Notes: generated from the letters alone by a model not told the origin. A DNA stretch of 64,000 bases from Vibrio fluvialis (GCF_900460245.1 NZ_UHIP01000001.1:2294001-2358000); one strand, 5' to 3'. Positions 10,107 through 21,280 are shown, counted from the first letter of the stretch. Numbers and translations: made by a program.

Positions 10107-11015
10107 CTAAGGTAAGGTGAATCTTGCTACTTTGCCGGAAGTATACCCAGAAAGGTCGACAGGTTCACTCGCAAATGTGACTGAAACGCCTTCCGGAGCC
10201 CCAAGAATCACTTGCAGAGGCTTCTGACCGCGTAAATTAAGTGTCTCACCCGCTTTTTTGATGCCGGTAGACAGAGTTTTGCCAGTGGCGTCTTTCACCT
10301 GAACCCAACAGTCTGAACTGAAGTTCATGGTCAGCAGTTCACCAGAGGTTGCTTCAGCAGTTGACGCTGCTGGAGTGGTTTGTGATTCAACAACCGCTTC
10401 TTCTTGAGCTGGCGCGGGATCTTCCATCGCCATTTCGTCGCCCGTTGGCTCCTCACTAGTCTGTGCGTCTGATTGCGCTTCTGCCTGTGTAGGCTCAATG
10501 GTATTGAACTCAGGTTGCACTTCTTCTGTCGCAGGTGCAGCAGCTTGATCTGCGACCGCAGATACCGCTTCCGCGCTCTGGTCCGGCTTGAGCGTATCTT
10601 GTTCGTTGTTCTGCCACCACCACAGTGATGACATTCCAATGATGACCAGCAGAATGATCCAGGTTATGGTCATGATGCGGCTGTCATGCTTCTCACGCTT
10701 GGTTTTCTTAGAAAAACTCTGCATGGTCTGCTCTTGAGGTTCAGGCGTCACACTCTCTTCAAATGCATCCAACACCAGATGTTCCGCAAGGCCCACCGCT
10801 TTTGCGTACGAACGCAAATAACCACGGGTAAAGGTGGCGACTAAATCGGAGTCGAAATTATTTTCTTCGATATTCTGAATGATGGTAACGCGCAGTCTCA
10901 GGCGATCAGCCACTTGCTTCTGCGTTAACCCTAACGCTTCGCGTTTTTCTTTAAGAAGGGTACCTGGTTGTACTTTTGGAGTGCTTTCTGTGATGTTGTC
11001 TTGTTCTGTATTCAT
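10107..11015 (-). CDS. rodZ: Cytoskeletal protein RodZ
   Basis: Membrane anchor for MreB that controls rod shape. From ATG 11015 it has 302 residues: a cytoplasmic helix-turn-helix of the Xre type (about 17-85, [17 protein letters not shown]), a basic juxtamembrane stretch (KKTKREKH), one membrane helix (about 115-134), an Ala/Glu/Thr/Gln-rich periplasmic linker (about 140-215) and the C-terminal RodZ beta domain with [25 protein letters not shown] matches the E. coli start; the frame extends four codons to a TTG at 11027. It heads the ispG-hisS-yfgM-bamB cluster. Confidence 0.94.
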   Translation of the reverse strand: MNTEQDNITESTPKVQPGTLLKEKREALGLTQKQVADRLRLRVTIIQNIEENNFDSDLVATFTRGYLRSYAKAVGLAEHLVLDAFEESVTPEPQEQTMQSFSKKTKREKHDSRIMTITWIILLVIIGMSSLWWWQNNEQDTLKPDQSAEAVSAVADQAAAPATEEVQPEFNTIEPTQAEAQSDAQTSEEPTGDEMAMEDPAPAQEEAVVESQTTPAASTAEATSGELLTMNFSSDCWVQVKDATGKTLSTGIKKAGETLNLRGQKPLQVILGAPEGVSVTFASEPVDLSGYTSGKVARFTLP

Positions 11016-11332
11016 CCGCGATATCAATCTCGTGTTTTTGTGTCCAAGTCTGTTTCCACTCGCTTTTATTTTTGATTGTTAGTAGCGAATTCGTTACCGA
11101 CTTAAACATAAGGAATGTGGTAGCGTCAATTTTATCAGCAAATCAAATCGACTTTGATAACAGAGAATCATTCTAATAGATATTAGGCAGTAAACAACAT
11201 GGATTTGGGAAAGAAATTACAGACACGTCAAGGTTTTTCGTTAAATTGACATTGAAAATGACCCGAAACCTTAAAAAAACCGCCAAATGAATAAAGCCAG
11301 AGTCAACTCTGGCTTTATGAAAAATATTTTAA
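11016..11332. other. Intergenic region between rlmN and rodZ
   Basis: This 317 bp gap contains the rlmN terminator at one end. The rest must hold the rodZ promoter, but no hexamer pair stands out. Several other gammaproteobacteria carry pilF/pilW here; I see no reading frame or remnant of one. Confidence 0.5.
11288..11320 (-). terminator. rlmN terminator
   Basis: A 12-bp stem ATAAAGCCAGAG / CTCTGGCTTTAT with a TCAA/TTGA loop (11291-11318) lies 14 bases beyond the rlmN stop. The T tract is short, so efficiency may be moderate. Confidence 0.75.
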
Positions 11333-12454
11333 TTACAGTGTCTTAACAGGAATCGCATTCTCAGCAACTTGTTTCATTTTAGTCCGTTTTGTACGGTCGA
11401 TAACATCGCCGACCAACTGACCACACGCCGCATCGATATCGTCACCACGTGTCTTACGAATAGTCACGGTGTGATCATACTGCATAAGCGTTTTCTGGAA
11501 ACGGTCGATACGTGAGTTACTTGGCTTCTTATATGGCGAACCTGGGTACGGGTTGAACGGAATCAGGTTGATCTTACACGGCGTGTCTTTCATCAACTGA
11601 GCCAGTTCGTGAGCGTGTTCTGTGCCATCGTTAACGTGGTCCAGCAGAACATATTCCACAGTTACTTTGCCACGGTTGGCATTCGATGAAGCAATGTAAC
11701 GACGCACAGATGCCAGGAAGTCCTGGATATCCCAACGGTCGTTGATTGGCATGATTTCACTGCGCAGTTTGTCGTTTGGCGCATGCAGAGAAATCGCCAG
11801 CGCAACGTCGATCTGACCCGTCATCTGATCCAGACCAGATACCACCCCTGAAGTCGACACCGTTACACGACGTTTAGACAGGCCAAAACCAAGATCATCC
11901 AGCATAATTTCCAGCGCCGGGATCAGGTTTTTCATATTCAGCAAAGGCTCGCCCATGCCCATCATCACCACGTTGGTGATTGGACGACGTCCGGTCTCTT
12001 TTTCCAGACCAATTTCGCGAGCAGCACGCCACACCTGACCAATGATTTCGGATACGCGCAGGTTGCGGTTAAAGCCTTGCTGAGCGGTTGAGCAGAATTT
12101 ACATTCCAGCGCACAACCGACCTGAGAAGACACACACAAAGTAGCACGGTCATCTTCAGGAATGTAGACGGTTTCTACGTCCTGATCACCCACACGCATC
12201 GCCCACTTGATGGTACCGTCAGTAGAATGCTGCGCTTCAGAAACGTATGGTGCGCGAATTTCACAGCGTTCTTTCAGCTGTTCACGCAGTTTCTTGTTGA
12301 TGTTGGTCATCTTGTCGAAATCATCACAACCAAAGTGATAGATCCACTTCATGATTTGATCCGCGCGGAACGCTTTCTCACCCAGTTCTTCAGCGAAAAA
12401 TGCGCGCAAGCCTTTGCGATCAAAATCGAGCAGATTGACTTTTTCTGTGGTCAT
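11333..12454 (-). CDS. rlmN: 23S rRNA A2503 / tRNA A37 methyltransferase RlmN
   Basis: Radical-SAM enzyme that methylates C2 of A2503 in 23S rRNA and A37 in some tRNAs. The CxxxCxxC cluster motif is CALECKFC (C114, C118, C121), and the resolving catalytic Cys is C344 in [15 protein letters not shown] and STSGV are further family motifs. At 373 residues it is normal. It lies between rodZ and ndk as in E. coli, but with its own terminator and about 205 bp upstream, so probably its own transcript. Confidence 0.97.
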   Translation of the reverse strand: MTTEKVNLLDFDRKGLRAFFAEELGEKAFRADQIMKWIYHFGCDDFDKMTNINKKLREQLKERCEIRAPYVSEAQHSTDGTIKWAMRVGDQDVETVYIPEDDRATLCVSSQVGCALECKFCSTAQQGFNRNLRVSEIIGQVWRAAREIGLEKETGRRPITNVVMMGMGEPLLNMKNLIPALEIMLDDLGFGLSKRRVTVSTSGVVSGLDQMTGQIDVALAISLHAPNDKLRSEIMPINDRWDIQDFLASVRRYIASSNANRGKVTVEYVLLDHVNDGTEHAHELAQLMKDTPCKINLIPFNPYPGSPYKKPSNSRIDRFQKTLMQYDHTVTIRKTRGDDIDAACGQLVGDVIDRTKRTKMKQVAENAIPVKTL

Positions 12455-12614
12455 GTGGCCTCTCAGAGATGGAACAAGAATTAAGGGCGCGAATTGTACA
12501 GCCTTTACGCAATGACAACAAGAGCCGCAAACCCATGAGTTTACTAAGGCATTAATATCTTTGCGGTTAAAAATCAGCCAAGGTTTCCGTGAACACCATC
12601 ACGCTTTATCAGAC

Positions 12615-12642
12615 ACAAAAAAGCCCTCGATATGAGGGCTTA
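12615..12642 (-). terminator. ndk terminator
   Basis: Stem AAGCCCTC / GAGGGCTT (8 bp, 5-base loop) followed by TTTTTTG on the minus strand, about 20 bases after the ndk stop. Confidence 0.85.
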
Positions 12643-12660
12643 TTGGCATCAAAATCTGGC

Positions 12661-13092
12661 TTATTTGCTACGAGGGCAAAGTTCAGATTCAGGGAAGAAA
12701 AATTCAATTTCGCGGGCGGCTGATGCCGGGCTGTCGCTGCCGTGCACTGAGTTCAAACGCATGCTGATCGCGTAGTCAGCACGCAGTGTGCCACATGCCG
12801 CTTCTTCCGGGTTGGTTTTACCCATCAACTCACGGTAACGGGCAATCGCATTTTCCCCTTCCAACACCTGAACCATAATCGGGCCAGACGTCATGAATTC
12901 TTTCAACGCCGGGAAAAACTCTTTACCTTCATGCTCGGCATAAAAGCCACTCGCCTGCTCTTCTGTCAGGTGTAGCATTTTGGCAGCAATAATACGCAGG
13001 CCTGCTTTTTCGATGCGATGGTAAATTTCACCAATCAAGTTACGTTCAACTGCATCGGGCTTAATAATCGAAAACGTTCTTTCAAGAGCCAT
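12661..13092 (-). CDS. ndk: Nucleoside diphosphate kinase
   Basis: Transfers gamma-phosphate between NTPs and NDPs through a phosphohistidine. The active-site signature NSVHGSDS puts the catalytic His at residue 117. [18 protein letters not shown] is the family N-terminus and the length (143) is standard. It sits 69 bases downstream of pepB; a weak hairpin in the gap may partly insulate the two. Confidence 0.98.
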   Translation of the reverse strand: MALERTFSIIKPDAVERNLIGEIYHRIEKAGLRIIAAKMLHLTEEQASGFYAEHEGKEFFPALKEFMTSGPIMVQVLEGENAIARYRELMGKTNPEEAACGTLRADYAISMRLNSVHGSDSPASAAREIEFFFPESELCPRSK

Positions 13093-13123
13093 AAGATGTC
13101 CTTTTTACTTCTATTGTAGTTAT

Positions 13124-13148
13124 AAAGGGCAGCACAGCATGCTGCCCG
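13124..13148 (-). terminator. Possible pepB terminator
   Basis: Stem GGGCAGCA / TGCTGCCC (8 bp) lies 14 bases after the pepB stop, followed by only TTTATAA on the minus strand. It may be weak or just an mRNA 3' structure. Confidence 0.45.
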
Positions 13149-13161
13149 CGATTTTTCGCTA

Positions 13162-14454
13162 TTATTTTGCTTGATCCATCAGGATACGAGCGACAGTTTT
13201 CACACCCATACCGGTTGCGCCTGCGGCCCATTTGTCACTTGGAGACTTGCGGTAAGTGCCTGCGCAGTCAAAGTGCAGCCAGCCTTTCTTGTAGTTATTG
13301 ACAAAGTAAGACAGGAACGCCGCAGCAGTGCTCGCGCCTGGAGAGTAATCACCTGAACTGATGTTCGACAGGTCTGCAAAGCTCGATGGCAGCATTTCAC
13401 GGTGGAAATCCACCAGTGGCAGAGGCCACAGGCCTTCATGCTCTTCCTTCGCCGCAGTCATCGCATCATGAGACAACGCGTCATCAAAGCTCAGCAATGC
13501 GTGGAAATCATTGCCCAGCGCGTTTTTCGCCGCACCAGTCAGGGTGGCACAATCGATGATCAGCTCAGGATTTTGTTCTGAAGCGTAAATCAAACCATCC
13601 GCCAGAACCAGACGACCTTCAGCGTCAGTGTTCATGATTTCAACGGTTTTACCGTTTTTGTAGGTAATCACATCACCCAGTTTCAGCGCGCGGCCAGAAA
13701 CCATGTTTTCTGCACAGCACAGGATCAGTTTGACGCGTTTTTTCAGACCACGCATGATCGCCAGCCCCAGTGCGCCAGTAATCATACCTGAACCCCCCAT
13801 GTCTGCTTTCATCGCAGCCATGAAGTTCGATGGTTTCAGGCTGTAACCGCCTGAGTCAAACGTAATGCCTTTACCGACCAGACAAGCGTACACCGGTGCA
13901 TTTTCGTCACCAGTCGGGTTGTAATCAAGTTGCAGCATCGCAGAAGTGCGCTCAGAGCCACGGCCTACCGCAAAGATACCTTCCCAGCCTTCGGTCAGCA
14001 GATCTTTGTCTTTCACGATACGGTAAGACACATGCTCCGGAGCCAGCGATTTGATGAACTCCGCAGCCATCGTGGCCAGTTGACGAGGGGCGACTTCTTC
14101 TGCGCTTTTGTTGATGATATCGCGCGTCCAGTCAGTCGCTTTAATGCGTGCTTCCAGCTCGTCCTGTTGTGCCTGATCCAACGCCTTCCACTCCAGCGTG
14201 TTCAGTTTCTTCGGATCGCGGTAGCCCTGATAGAACGCCCAGATCGCTTCCAGCGTCCAGCCTTCGCCATCCAACAACAGTGAACGTAAGCCCTGGTTGT
14301 CCAGTTTACGCGCCGCACGCTGAATTGCGCCTAAATCATGCGATTGCTCAAGGTGAATCATTGCACCTTGTTCAGAAAACGAAATTAGCGCTTTTTCTCC
14401 CCACTGAGGCTGAGCAGAATCTTGGCTAATGAATACAGACATCTGTGTAGACAT
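13162..14454 (-). CDS. pepB: Aminopeptidase B (peptidase B, M17 family)
   Basis: Cytoplasmic manganese/zinc leucyl-type aminopeptidase that trims small peptides. The M17 signature [13 protein letters not shown] is present, with metal/catalytic segments [15 protein letters not shown] and MKADMGGSG. At 430 residues it matches PepB rather than the longer PepA, and its place after iscX is the E. coli arrangement. AAGGAG lies seven bases before the ATG. A terminator separates it from the isc operon, so it may be transcribed on its own. Confidence 0.95.
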   Translation of the reverse strand: MSTQMSVFISQDSAQPQWGEKALISFSEQGAMIHLEQSHDLGAIQRAARKLDNQGLRSLLLDGEGWTLEAIWAFYQGYRDPKKLNTLEWKALDQAQQDELEARIKATDWTRDIINKSAEEVAPRQLATMAAEFIKSLAPEHVSYRIVKDKDLLTEGWEGIFAVGRGSERTSAMLQLDYNPTGDENAPVYACLVGKGITFDSGGYSLKPSNFMAAMKADMGGSGMITGALGLAIMRGLKKRVKLILCCAENMVSGRALKLGDVITYKNGKTVEIMNTDAEGRLVLADGLIYASEQNPELIIDCATLTGAAKNALGNDFHALLSFDDALSHDAMTAAKEEHEGLWPLPLVDFHREMLPSSFADLSNISSGDYSPGASTAAAFLSYFVNNYKKGWLHFDCAGTYRKSPSDKWAAGATGMGVKTVARILMDQAK

Positions 14455-14550
14455 GGTTTCTCCTTGTCCTTATCGTGGCTTCACCTCAGCCACGTCGAAT
14501 AATTAACGTTCGGATGTTAGCATTTTGTCAGGTAAAAATGTCAACTTGAT

Positions 14551-14582
14551 AAAAAAACGGACCATCAGGCCCGCTTTTTTTA
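14551..14582 (-). terminator. isc operon terminator
   Basis: On the minus strand a hairpin AAAAAAGCGG..CCGTTTTTTT with a GGCC/GGTC-extended stem ends in seven T residues, 48 bases after iscX. It closes the isc operon before pepB. Confidence 0.8.
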
Positions 14583-14630
14583 GTAAAAACTGTTAACTTG
14601 GCTCCGTTTTAGAGCAGCGCGTCCAGCTGA

Positions 14631-14825
14631 CTAGTCGCGTTCGTCCATCCAGCACAGGATCACGGCTTCCAGAATCTTCTCATTTGAGCGGTTCGGCTCA
14701 TCATCAAAGTCTTCTAAGTCAAGGATCCATTGGTGCAGATCGGTAAACCTTACGGTTTGCGGATCGACATCCGGGTACTGTTCACAGAGCTCAATCGCGA
14801 TGTCGCGCGAATCTGTCCATTTCAT
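14631..14825 (-). CDS. iscX: Fe-S cluster assembly protein IscX
   Basis: Small acidic protein (64 residues) that binds IscS and iron and tunes cluster assembly. The sequence [20 protein letters not shown] and the [23 protein letters not shown] segment are diagnostic (DUF528). It is the last gene of the isc operon, 55 bases after fdx. Confidence 0.95.
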   Translation of the reverse strand: MKWTDSRDIAIELCEQYPDVDPQTVRFTDLHQWILDLEDFDDEPNRSNEKILEAVILCWMDERD

Positions 14826-14880
14826 GTCAACATTCCTAGTTCTATGCGGCCCCGGCTATAGAATAGGCGAGGCTCACGGA

Positions 14881-15219
14881 TTAATGGTCTTCTGACGCGT
14901 GGTTCAGCGTGTATTTCGGAATCTCTACCACCAGGTCTTCATCCGCCACTCGTGCCTGACAGCTGAGACGAGATTCTGGCTCCAGACCCCAAGCTTTATC
15001 CAGCATATCGTCTTCCAGTTCATCACTCTCTTCCAGTGAATCAAAACCTTCACGAACGATACAGTGGCAAGTGGTGCACGCGCACGATTTCTCACACGCA
15101 TGTTCAATGGCGATACCGTTTTTTAGTGCCACATCAAGAATCGTTTCCCCTGCTTGCGCTTCTAATACTGCGCCTTCAGGGCAAAGGGTTTCATGAGGCA
15201 AAACAATAATCTTAGGCAT
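14881..15219 (-). CDS. fdx: ISC-type [2Fe-2S] ferredoxin
   Basis: Electron donor for Fe-S cluster assembly. From ATG 15219 it is 112 residues with the adrenodoxin-type ligands C42, C48, C51 and C87 in CEKSCACTTC and RLSCQA. The open frame extends further upstream into the end of hscA, but MPKIIVLPHE is the conserved start. It begins 13 bases after the hscA stop, inside the isc operon. Confidence 0.96.
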   Translation of the reverse strand: MPKIIVLPHETLCPEGAVLEAQAGETILDVALKNGIAIEHACEKSCACTTCHCIVREGFDSLEESDELEDDMLDKAWGLEPESRLSCQARVADEDLVVEIPKYTLNHASEDH

Positions 15220-15232
15220 GTTGGTAGTCTCT

Positions 15233-17086
15233 TCAAATCTCGTCAACAGAATGACCGGCCAGCGCAGCACGGATGGATTTATCCATACGACGTGATGCAA
15301 AGTCCTGACTGGCTTTGTCGGTATCTTTAATGCCCTGTTCAATGGCATCAGCATTGTCGCCATTGCGCAGTTCAATCAGTTTTTCAATAGCTTGCAGTAG
15401 TGTCTGACGCTCTTCTTCGGTCAGCAAATCGTCACCGTCTGCCTGCATGGCGGAAATCAGACCTTCAATCACGCGGTCGGCTTCCACACGCTGTTCAACC
15501 AGAGCACGCACCTGCATGTCATCTTTGGCGTGCGCCATCGAATCTTTCAGCATGTTGGCTACTTCGTCGTCACTCAGACCGTAAGACGGTTTGACCTGAA
15601 TTTCTGACTGCACACCAGTGCTCTTTTCCATTGCAGTTACGGACAACAGTCCATCAGCATCGACCTGATACGTCACGCGAATGTGCGCCGCACCCGCTGC
15701 CATTGGTGGAATGCCTTTGAGCGAGAAACGCGCCAGCGAGCGGCAATCATCCACCAGTTCACGCTCGCCCTGCACCACGTGCACGCTCATCGCCGTTTGA
15801 CCATCTTTAAAAGTGGTAAACTCTTGCGCGCGAGCAACAGGAATGGTGGTGTTGCGTGGAATGATTTTTTCCACCAGACCGCCCATGGTTTCGATACCCA
15901 GCGACAGTGGAATCACGTCCAGTAGCAACATTTCTGAATCCGGCTTGTTACCCGCCAGAATGTCCGCCTGAATCGCGGCACCAATCGCCACAACTTCATC
16001 CGGGTTGATGCTGGTCAGCGGTGTACGGCCAAAGAACTCGCCAACCATAGCACGTACGAATGGCGTTCGAGTGGAACCGCCCACCATCACAACTTCTAAC
16101 ACTTCGTCTGCGGCTACATCGGCATCTTTCAGTGCACGGCGGCACGCCATCAGCGTCTTTTTCACCAGCGGCTGAATCAGTTCATTCAGTGTTTCTCGAC
16201 TAAGTGAACCGGACCATCCCAGCACATCAACTGGCGCTTCTTCGGCGTCAGTCAGGGCAATTTTTGCTTGTGTCGCCGCATTGATCAACGCGCGGTATTT
16301 ATCAGCACTCAACTTTCCTTCCAAGCCCATTTGAGCTTGCAGGTGATCAGCAATCAAGTGGTCAAAATCATCACCGCCCAGCGCCGAATCGCCGCCTGTT
16401 GCCAACACCTCGAACACACCTTTAGAAAGGCGCAGAATCGAAATATCGAATGTACCACCACCCAGGTCATACACGGCGATCACGCCTTCCTGACCGGAGT
16501 CCAGGCCATAAGCAATCGCTGCTGCTGTTGGTTCGTTCAGCAGACGTAACACATGTAATCCGGCCAGATTCGCCGCATCTTTAGTGCCCGCACGCTGCGC
16601 GTCATCAAAGTAAGCCGGCACCGTGATCACCACGCCAGCCAGTTCACCGCCCAGAGTACTTTCAGCACGTTTCGCCAGTGATTTAAGAATGTCCGCAGAA
16701 ACCTGAATCGGGTTCTTGTCACCCTGTTCGGTTTGCAGAATCGGCAGGCCGTTGTCACTCGCTTTAAAACGGTATGGCAGGTTGGTATAGCGAGTTTCAA
16801 TATCTTGCAGTGAACGACCAATCAGGCGTTTCACCGAAATGATGGTGTTTTCAGGATCAGCCTGAGCTTTATCTCGTGCTTCGTAGCCAACCAAGCTTTC
16901 TTCGCCTGAGTAGTTCACGACGGAAGGCAGAATGCTTCTTCCTTGCTCATCAAGCAACGTGGTTGCGCTGCCGCTGCGTACGGATGCAACCAGTGAGTTG
17001 GTGGTTCCCAGGTCAATACCCGCGGCCAGTTTATGCTGGTGCGGCGCCGAACTTTGACCAGGTTCTGCAATCTGAAGTAATGCCAT
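15233..17086 (-). CDS. hscA: Hsp70-type chaperone HscA
   Basis: Specialised DnaK-like ATPase that, with HscB, drives cluster transfer from IscU. It has the Hsp70 ATPase motifs [25 protein letters not shown] and [11 protein letters not shown], then a substrate-binding domain. At 617 residues it matches HscA rather than DnaK, and lacks the DnaK C-terminal tail. It follows hscB by 21 bases. Confidence 0.98.
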   Translation of the reverse strand: MALLQIAEPGQSSAPHQHKLAAGIDLGTTNSLVASVRSGSATTLLDEQGRSILPSVVNYSGEESLVGYEARDKAQADPENTIISVKRLIGRSLQDIETRYTNLPYRFKASDNGLPILQTEQGDKNPIQVSADILKSLAKRAESTLGGELAGVVITVPAYFDDAQRAGTKDAANLAGLHVLRLLNEPTAAAIAYGLDSGQEGVIAVYDLGGGTFDISILRLSKGVFEVLATGGDSALGGDDFDHLIADHLQAQMGLEGKLSADKYRALINAATQAKIALTDAEEAPVDVLGWSGSLSRETLNELIQPLVKKTLMACRRALKDADVAADEVLEVVMVGGSTRTPFVRAMVGEFFGRTPLTSINPDEVVAIGAAIQADILAGNKPDSEMLLLDVIPLSLGIETMGGLVEKIIPRNTTIPVARAQEFTTFKDGQTAMSVHVVQGERELVDDCRSLARFSLKGIPPMAAGAAHIRVTYQVDADGLLSVTAMEKSTGVQSEIQVKPSYGLSDDEVANMLKDSMAHAKDDMQVRALVEQRVEADRVIEGLISAMQADGDDLLTEEERQTLLQAIEKLIELRNGDNADAIEQGIKDTDKASQDFASRRMDKSIRAALAGHSVDEI

Positions 17087-17107
17087 GGATGGGTCCTTTT
17101 ATTTGAA

Positions 17108-17623
17108 TTAGCCGAGCAGCTTGTCTTCGACTCGTTCTATTTCAGTTTTTAATTTGGCAATAAATTTAAGTTTACGTACGGTATCTGCGGCAGTTTCCCA
17201 TTGCGCCTCGTTCAGCTCTTTTTCGACCTGAACCAGATGCTGCTTGTACATCTTGCTGACTTTGCCATCAAAATCAAACAAGGCACTTTCCGGATCTGCA
17301 CGACTTTCGACCGCTTCAAGTTCTTCACGCAGTTCCATCTGTTCCATCAGGAACATCGGATCCTGAAGCGTTTGTTGCTCACCACGAAGCTCAACGCCAT
17401 TTAAAGACAGCAGGTATTCTGCGCGATTGATTGGGCTTTTCAAAATTTGGTGGGCGTCATTAATCTGCGCCGCTTTCTGGACCGCCAACAGGCGATCCCG
17501 CTCAGACGCGGTGGCAAAATTATCCGGATGGAAACGCTTTTGCAACTCACGGAACTGAGAAGAAAGAAGGCTACCATCCAGATCAAACTGAGTTGGTAGC
17601 CCAAATAATTCAAAGTAATTCAT
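17108..17623 (-). CDS. hscB: J-domain co-chaperone HscB
   Basis: Stimulates the ATPase of HscA and delivers IscU. The J-domain has the invariant HPD tripeptide at residues 32-34 (KRFHPDNFATAS). The C-terminal helical part binds IscU. From ATG 17623 it is 171 residues (MNYFELFGLP), equal to E. coli HscB; upstream in-frame Met at 17677 would overlap nothing conserved. It lies between iscA and hscA. Confidence 0.97.
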   Translation of the reverse strand: MNYFELFGLPTQFDLDGSLLSSQFRELQKRFHPDNFATASERDRLLAVQKAAQINDAHQILKSPINRAEYLLSLNGVELRGEQQTLQDPMFLMEQMELREELEAVESRADPESALFDFDGKVSKMYKQHLVQVEKELNEAQWETAADTVRKLKFIAKLKTEIERVEDKLLG

Positions 17624-17690
17624 GTAAAACCGGTCCTTAACATTCGGAGACAGGCAACCAATGGCTACCTGCAACACCGAGATTCAACCG

Positions 17691-18014
17691 TTAAACGTTG
17701 AAGCTTTCACCACAACCACATTCACTTTTCGCATTTGGGTTGTTGAACTCAAAACCTTCGTTTAACCCTTCTTTCTTATAATCGAGCTGAGTGCCGTCGA
17801 GATAAACCAGGCTCTTGCTGTCGATGATCACTTTCACACCATGATCTTCAAACACCTGATCTTCTTCGTTGAGTTCATCAACGAATTCCAACACGTAAGC
17901 CATACCAGAGCAGCCTGTGGTTTTTACACCCAGACGTAAACCGACACCTTTACCCCGGTTATCCAGGTAAGATTTCACTCGGCTTGCTGCGGTTTCGGTT
18001 AGGGTAATGGCCAT
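17691..18014 (-). CDS. iscA: Iron-sulfur carrier IscA
   Basis: A-type carrier that accepts clusters from IscU and passes them to apoproteins. The three ligand cysteines are C35 (TTGCSG) and C99/C101 (ECGCGESF). The ATG at 18014 gives the standard 107 residues [10 protein letters not shown]; an upstream Met at 18035 is possible but unlikely. Third structural gene of the isc operon. Confidence 0.97.
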   Translation of the reverse strand: MAITLTETAASRVKSYLDNRGKGVGLRLGVKTTGCSGMAYVLEFVDELNEEDQVFEDHGVKVIIDSKSLVYLDGTQLDYKKEGLNEGFEFNNPNAKSECGCGESFNV

Positions 18015-18073
18015 ACTACAACCTTTGATTCTCAATTAATTAAAGGGGGGAGCAGCCAGTGCTCCCTAATGAA

Positions 18074-18457
18074 TTACAGTTCGTGTTTTTTCTTGTAATC
18101 AGCAACAGCCGCTTTGATTGCATCTTCTGCCAGAATTGAACAGTGAACTTTCACTGGTGGCAACTCAAGCTCTTCTGCAATTTCAGAGTTTTTGATTGCT
18201 GCTGCTTCATCGATAGATTTGCCTTTCACCCACTCAGTAACCAGTGAGCTTGACGCGATTGCGCTACCGCAGCCGTAAGTTTTGAACTTCGCATCTTCAA
18301 TAATGCCTTCTGGAGACACTTTGATTTGCAGGCGCATTACGTCACCACAAGCCGGAGCGCCAACCATGCCGCTACCTACTGATGGGTCTTCTTTATCGAA
18401 AGAACCAACGTTACGTGGGTTCTCGTAGTGATCAATTACTTTTTCGCTGTATGCCAT
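18074..18457 (-). CDS. iscU: Fe-S scaffold IscU
   Basis: Scaffold on which [2Fe-2S] clusters form. Ligands C37 (PACGD), C63 (YGCGSAIASS) and C106 (VHCSILAEDAI), and the HscA-recognition LPPVK at residues 99-103, are all present. Length 127. It lies 36 bases after iscS. Confidence 0.98.
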   Translation of the reverse strand: MAYSEKVIDHYENPRNVGSFDKEDPSVGSGMVGAPACGDVMRLQIKVSPEGIIEDAKFKTYGCGSAIASSSLVTEWVKGKSIDEAAAIKNSEIAEELELPPVKVHCSILAEDAIKAAVADYKKKHEL

Positions 18458-18493
18458 GATAGTTACCTCAAATCCTCTATATCCCTGGAACGA

Positions 18494-19708
18494 TTAGTGG
18501 TGAGCCCATTCTACGGTACTCAGATCCACACCCTCTTTATACATATCCCATAGAGGAGACATGTCGCGTAGTTTGCTTACCGCTACACGAATCAGTTCGA
18601 TTGCGTAGTCAACTTCTTCTTCAGTCGTGAAACGACCAAACGAGAAGCGAATTGAGCTGTGAGCCAGTTCATCATTCAGACCCAGAGCACGCAGTACGTA
18701 CGATGGTTCCAGGCTTGCTGATGTACATGCACTGCCTGAAGACACTGCGATGTCTTTCAGAGACATCAGAAGTGACTCACCTTCAACAAACGCGAAGCTG
18801 ATGTTGAGGTTGTTTGGCAGACGCTGTTCCAGATCACCGTTAATGGTAACGGCTTCCATATCTTTAATGCCGCTTAGCATGCGATCGCGCAGCGCAACTG
18901 CGTGGTCGTAATCTTTCTGCATCTCTTCTTTTGCGATACGGAACGCTTCGCCCATGCCCACGATTTGGTGGGTCGCCAGTGTACCAGAGCGGAAACCACG
19001 CTCATGACCACCGCCGTGCATTTGCGCTTCCAGGCGAATACGTGGCTTACGACGTACGTACAGTGCGCCGATACCTTTTGGACCGTAGATTTTGTGTGCA
19101 GACAGAGAGATCAGGTCAACTTTCGTTTCCTGAACATCAATCGGCAGTTTACCCGCTGATTGTGCTGCATCGACGTGGAATACGATTTTACGCGCGCGGC
19201 ACAACTCGCCAATCGCCGTAATGTCCTGAATCACGCCAATTTCGTTGTTCACGTGCATGATTGAAACCAGAATCGTGTCATCACGCATTGCTGCTTCCAA
19301 CTTGTTCAGATCAATCAGGCCATTGGTTTCAGGCTCAAGATAAGTTACTTCAAAACCTTCACGCTCTAGCTGACGCGTAGTGTCCAGCACGGCTTTGTGT
19401 TCGGTTTTGCAAGTGATGATGTGTTTACCTTGCTTTTGATAAAAGTGCGCAACACCTTTAATCGCCAGGTTGTCAGATTCTGTTGCACCCGAAGTGAAGA
19501 CAATTTCACGTGGGTCTGCGTTGAGAAGATCCGCAATTTGCTCACGCGCGGTGTCTACCGCTTCTTCTGCCTGCCAGCCATAACGATGAGAACGCGATGC
19601 CGGGTTACCGAAGTTTCCGTCCATCGTCATGCACTGAACCATCTTTTCAGCAACACGCGGATCGACTGGGCAAGTTGCTGAATAGTCTAAATAAATAGGC
19701 AGTTTCAT
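18494..19708 (-). CDS. iscS: Cysteine desulfurase IscS
   Basis: PLP enzyme that takes sulfur from cysteine for Fe-S clusters and tRNA thiolation. The PLP lysine is K206 ([10 protein letters not shown]), and the persulfide Cys is C328 in [14 protein letters not shown]. 404 residues, as in E. coli. It is 26 bases after iscR and is repressed with it through the two IscR boxes upstream. Confidence 0.98.
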   Translation of the reverse strand: MKLPIYLDYSATCPVDPRVAEKMVQCMTMDGNFGNPASRSHRYGWQAEEAVDTAREQIADLLNADPREIVFTSGATESDNLAIKGVAHFYQKQGKHIITCKTEHKAVLDTTRQLEREGFEVTYLEPETNGLIDLNKLEAAMRDDTILVSIMHVNNEIGVIQDITAIGELCRARKIVFHVDAAQSAGKLPIDVQETKVDLISLSAHKIYGPKGIGALYVRRKPRIRLEAQMHGGGHERGFRSGTLATHQIVGMGEAFRIAKEEMQKDYDHAVALRDRMLSGIKDMEAVTINGDLEQRLPNNLNISFAFVEGESLLMSLKDIAVSSGSACTSASLEPSYVLRALGLNDELAHSSIRFSFGRFTTEEEVDYAIELIRVAVSKLRDMSPLWDMYKEGVDLSTVEWAHH

Positions 19709-19734
19709 TTTTTACTCCAATGTAAACATTGCCG

Positions 19735-20256
19735 CTATGAGCGAACGTTAATACCAACGGGTGCCGCACCAATGGTGACTGTGTTCGAATTTTTGTGTGC
19801 AAGCCCTTGGCTAACCGCGAGATCAATATCTTGGCGGTCTGAAATTTCTAAGACTTCGTTATCAATCATCAGCTCACCGAGCGTAATGTTGTTCAGGAAG
19901 TCGCTGATGCGTGAGCTGAGGTCACGCCACAGAGTGTGCGTTAAACAACGCGTGCCACCCTGGCAATCGCCCTTGCCATTGCATTTCGTCGCGTCGACAG
20001 ACTCGTCAACAGCGGCAATGACCGTACCGATTGAAATCGTTGTCGCGTCAGAACCCAGACGGTAGCCACCACCTGGTCCGCGAACACTCGCCACTAGGCC
20101 GGCTTTACGCAGCTTAGAAAAAAGCTGCTCTAAGTATGAAAGCGAAATACCCTGACGTTCTGAAATGTCCGCCAATGGTACTGGGTTTTGCTGCGAATGC
20201 AGAGCCACATCTAACATGGCCGTTACTGCATATCTTCCTTTAGATGTAAGTCTCAT
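19735..20256 (-). CDS. iscR: Fe-S cluster-responsive regulator IscR
   Basis: Rrf2-family repressor/activator that senses cell Fe-S status. From ATG 20256 it is 173 residues with a winged helix ([18 protein letters not shown]) and [2Fe-2S] ligands C92, C98, C104 and H107, the same numbers as in E. coli. The C-terminal tail is about ten residues longer than the E. coli protein. An in-frame Met at 20319 would start inside the operator and is rejected. It heads the isc operon and should repress itself. Confidence 0.97.
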   Translation of the reverse strand: MRLTSKGRYAVTAMLDVALHSQQNPVPLADISERQGISLSYLEQLFSKLRKAGLVASVRGPGGGYRLGSDATTISIGTVIAAVDESVDATKCNGKGDCQGGTRCLTHTLWRDLSSRISDFLNNITLGELMIDNEVLEISDRQDIDLAVSQGLAHKNSNTVTIGAAPVGINVRS

Positions 20257-20298
20257 ATCACACCGTATCCACATTGTTTCTGTGGATAGAAGTTTTTC

Positions 20299-20323
20299 AT
20301 ACCCGACAAAATTGGTCAAGTAT
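20299..20323 (-). promoter_or_regulatory. IscR type 1 box (promoter-proximal)
   Basis: On the minus strand this 25-bp site begins ATACTTGACCAATTTTGTC and ends GGGTAT. Against the published type 1 consensus I count two mismatches. It abuts a second box exactly. Confidence 0.8.
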
Positions 20324-20348
20324 TTATTTGACTAAATTACTCGGGTAT
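20324..20348 (-). promoter_or_regulatory. IscR type 1 box (promoter-distal)
   Basis: The minus strand begins ATACCCGAGTAATTTAGTC and ends AAATAA, about three mismatches to the type 1 consensus. It lies directly upstream of the first box with a 25 bp centre-to-centre distance, so two IscR dimers would bind one face offset by about 2.4 helical turns. Confidence 0.75.
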
Positions 20349-20369
20349 TTAACCCTAGGGTAACTGTGG

Positions 20370-21101
20370 TCAATCTTTATGCAGCGCTTTCTTTTCTATC
20401 GCGGTCAGAACACCACGCAGAATATTCAGTTCCTGTTCTTCCGGACGCGCGCGGCTGAACAGGCGACGTAATTTGTTCATCACCTGACCTGGCTTCTCTT
20501 CAGAGATAAACTGGGTCTGTACCAACACCTTTTCAAGGTGGGAGTAGAACATTTCCAGCTCATTGTGACGGGGGTAATCCACTGGTTGTGAAGGTGGAAA
20601 TTGCGCCTCTAGCTGGTTCAGATGTGCGACACGAATTTCGTAGCACAATGTCTGAACCGCCATGGCCAGATTCAGGGAGCTGTATTCCGGATTGGCCGGA
20701 ATGGCGACGTGATAATGACATTTTTGTAGCTCATCATTGGTCAGGCCTGTGCGTTCACGGCCAAACACAATGGCGACTTTGCGCTGCAGGCCTTCCTGAG
20801 CGAATTTTTCACCGCATTCGCGAGGGTCAAGCATAGGCCATTCAAGTGTGCGGGAACGCGCGCTGGTTCCGACCACTAAGGCACAATCTGCAACAGCATC
20901 ATCCAATGTTTCAACAATCTGAGCATTGAGCGCAATTTCGCTCGCCCCAGCAGCCAGTGCAATCGCCTGAGCGTCCACTTCACACTGCGGATCGACCAAT
21001 ACCATCTGTTTGAGCCCCATGACTTTCATCGCACGGGCCGCAGAGCCGATATTTCCCGAATGTGAGGTTCCGACTAAAACGACTTTAACATTGTCTAACA
21101 T
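20370..21101 (-). CDS. trmJ: tRNA Cm32/Um32 methyltransferase TrmJ
   Basis: SPOUT-class enzyme that 2'-O-methylates position 32 of several tRNAs. It shows the knot motifs [19 protein letters not shown] at the N-terminus, [14 protein letters not shown] and [17 protein letters not shown]. 243 residues, as expected. It lies upstream of iscR in the same direction (as in E. coli), with the IscR operators in the gap and no clear terminator, so some read-through into isc is possible. Confidence 0.96.
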   Translation of the reverse strand: MLDNVKVVLVGTSHSGNIGSAARAMKVMGLKQMVLVDPQCEVDAQAIALAAGASEIALNAQIVETLDDAVADCALVVGTSARSRTLEWPMLDPRECGEKFAQEGLQRKVAIVFGRERTGLTNDELQKCHYHVAIPANPEYSSLNLAMAVQTLCYEIRVAHLNQLEAQFPPSQPVDYPRHNELEMFYSHLEKVLVQTQFISEEKPGQVMNKLRRLFSRARPEEQELNILRGVLTAIEKKALHKD

Positions 21102-21280
21102 TGCGTTATTACACCACTCAATTTACAGCCGCAGAATCTTAACATAAACCTGAGTGAAATGGTCAGACCCTTTGTGGACATCGCCATCAAACGCGCAAAA
21201 AATAACCACTTCCCTTTTGCGAAAGTTTTGATATACTGCCGCCCGCTTTTTCGTTCTTTAACATCCTTTGGGAAATTCGT

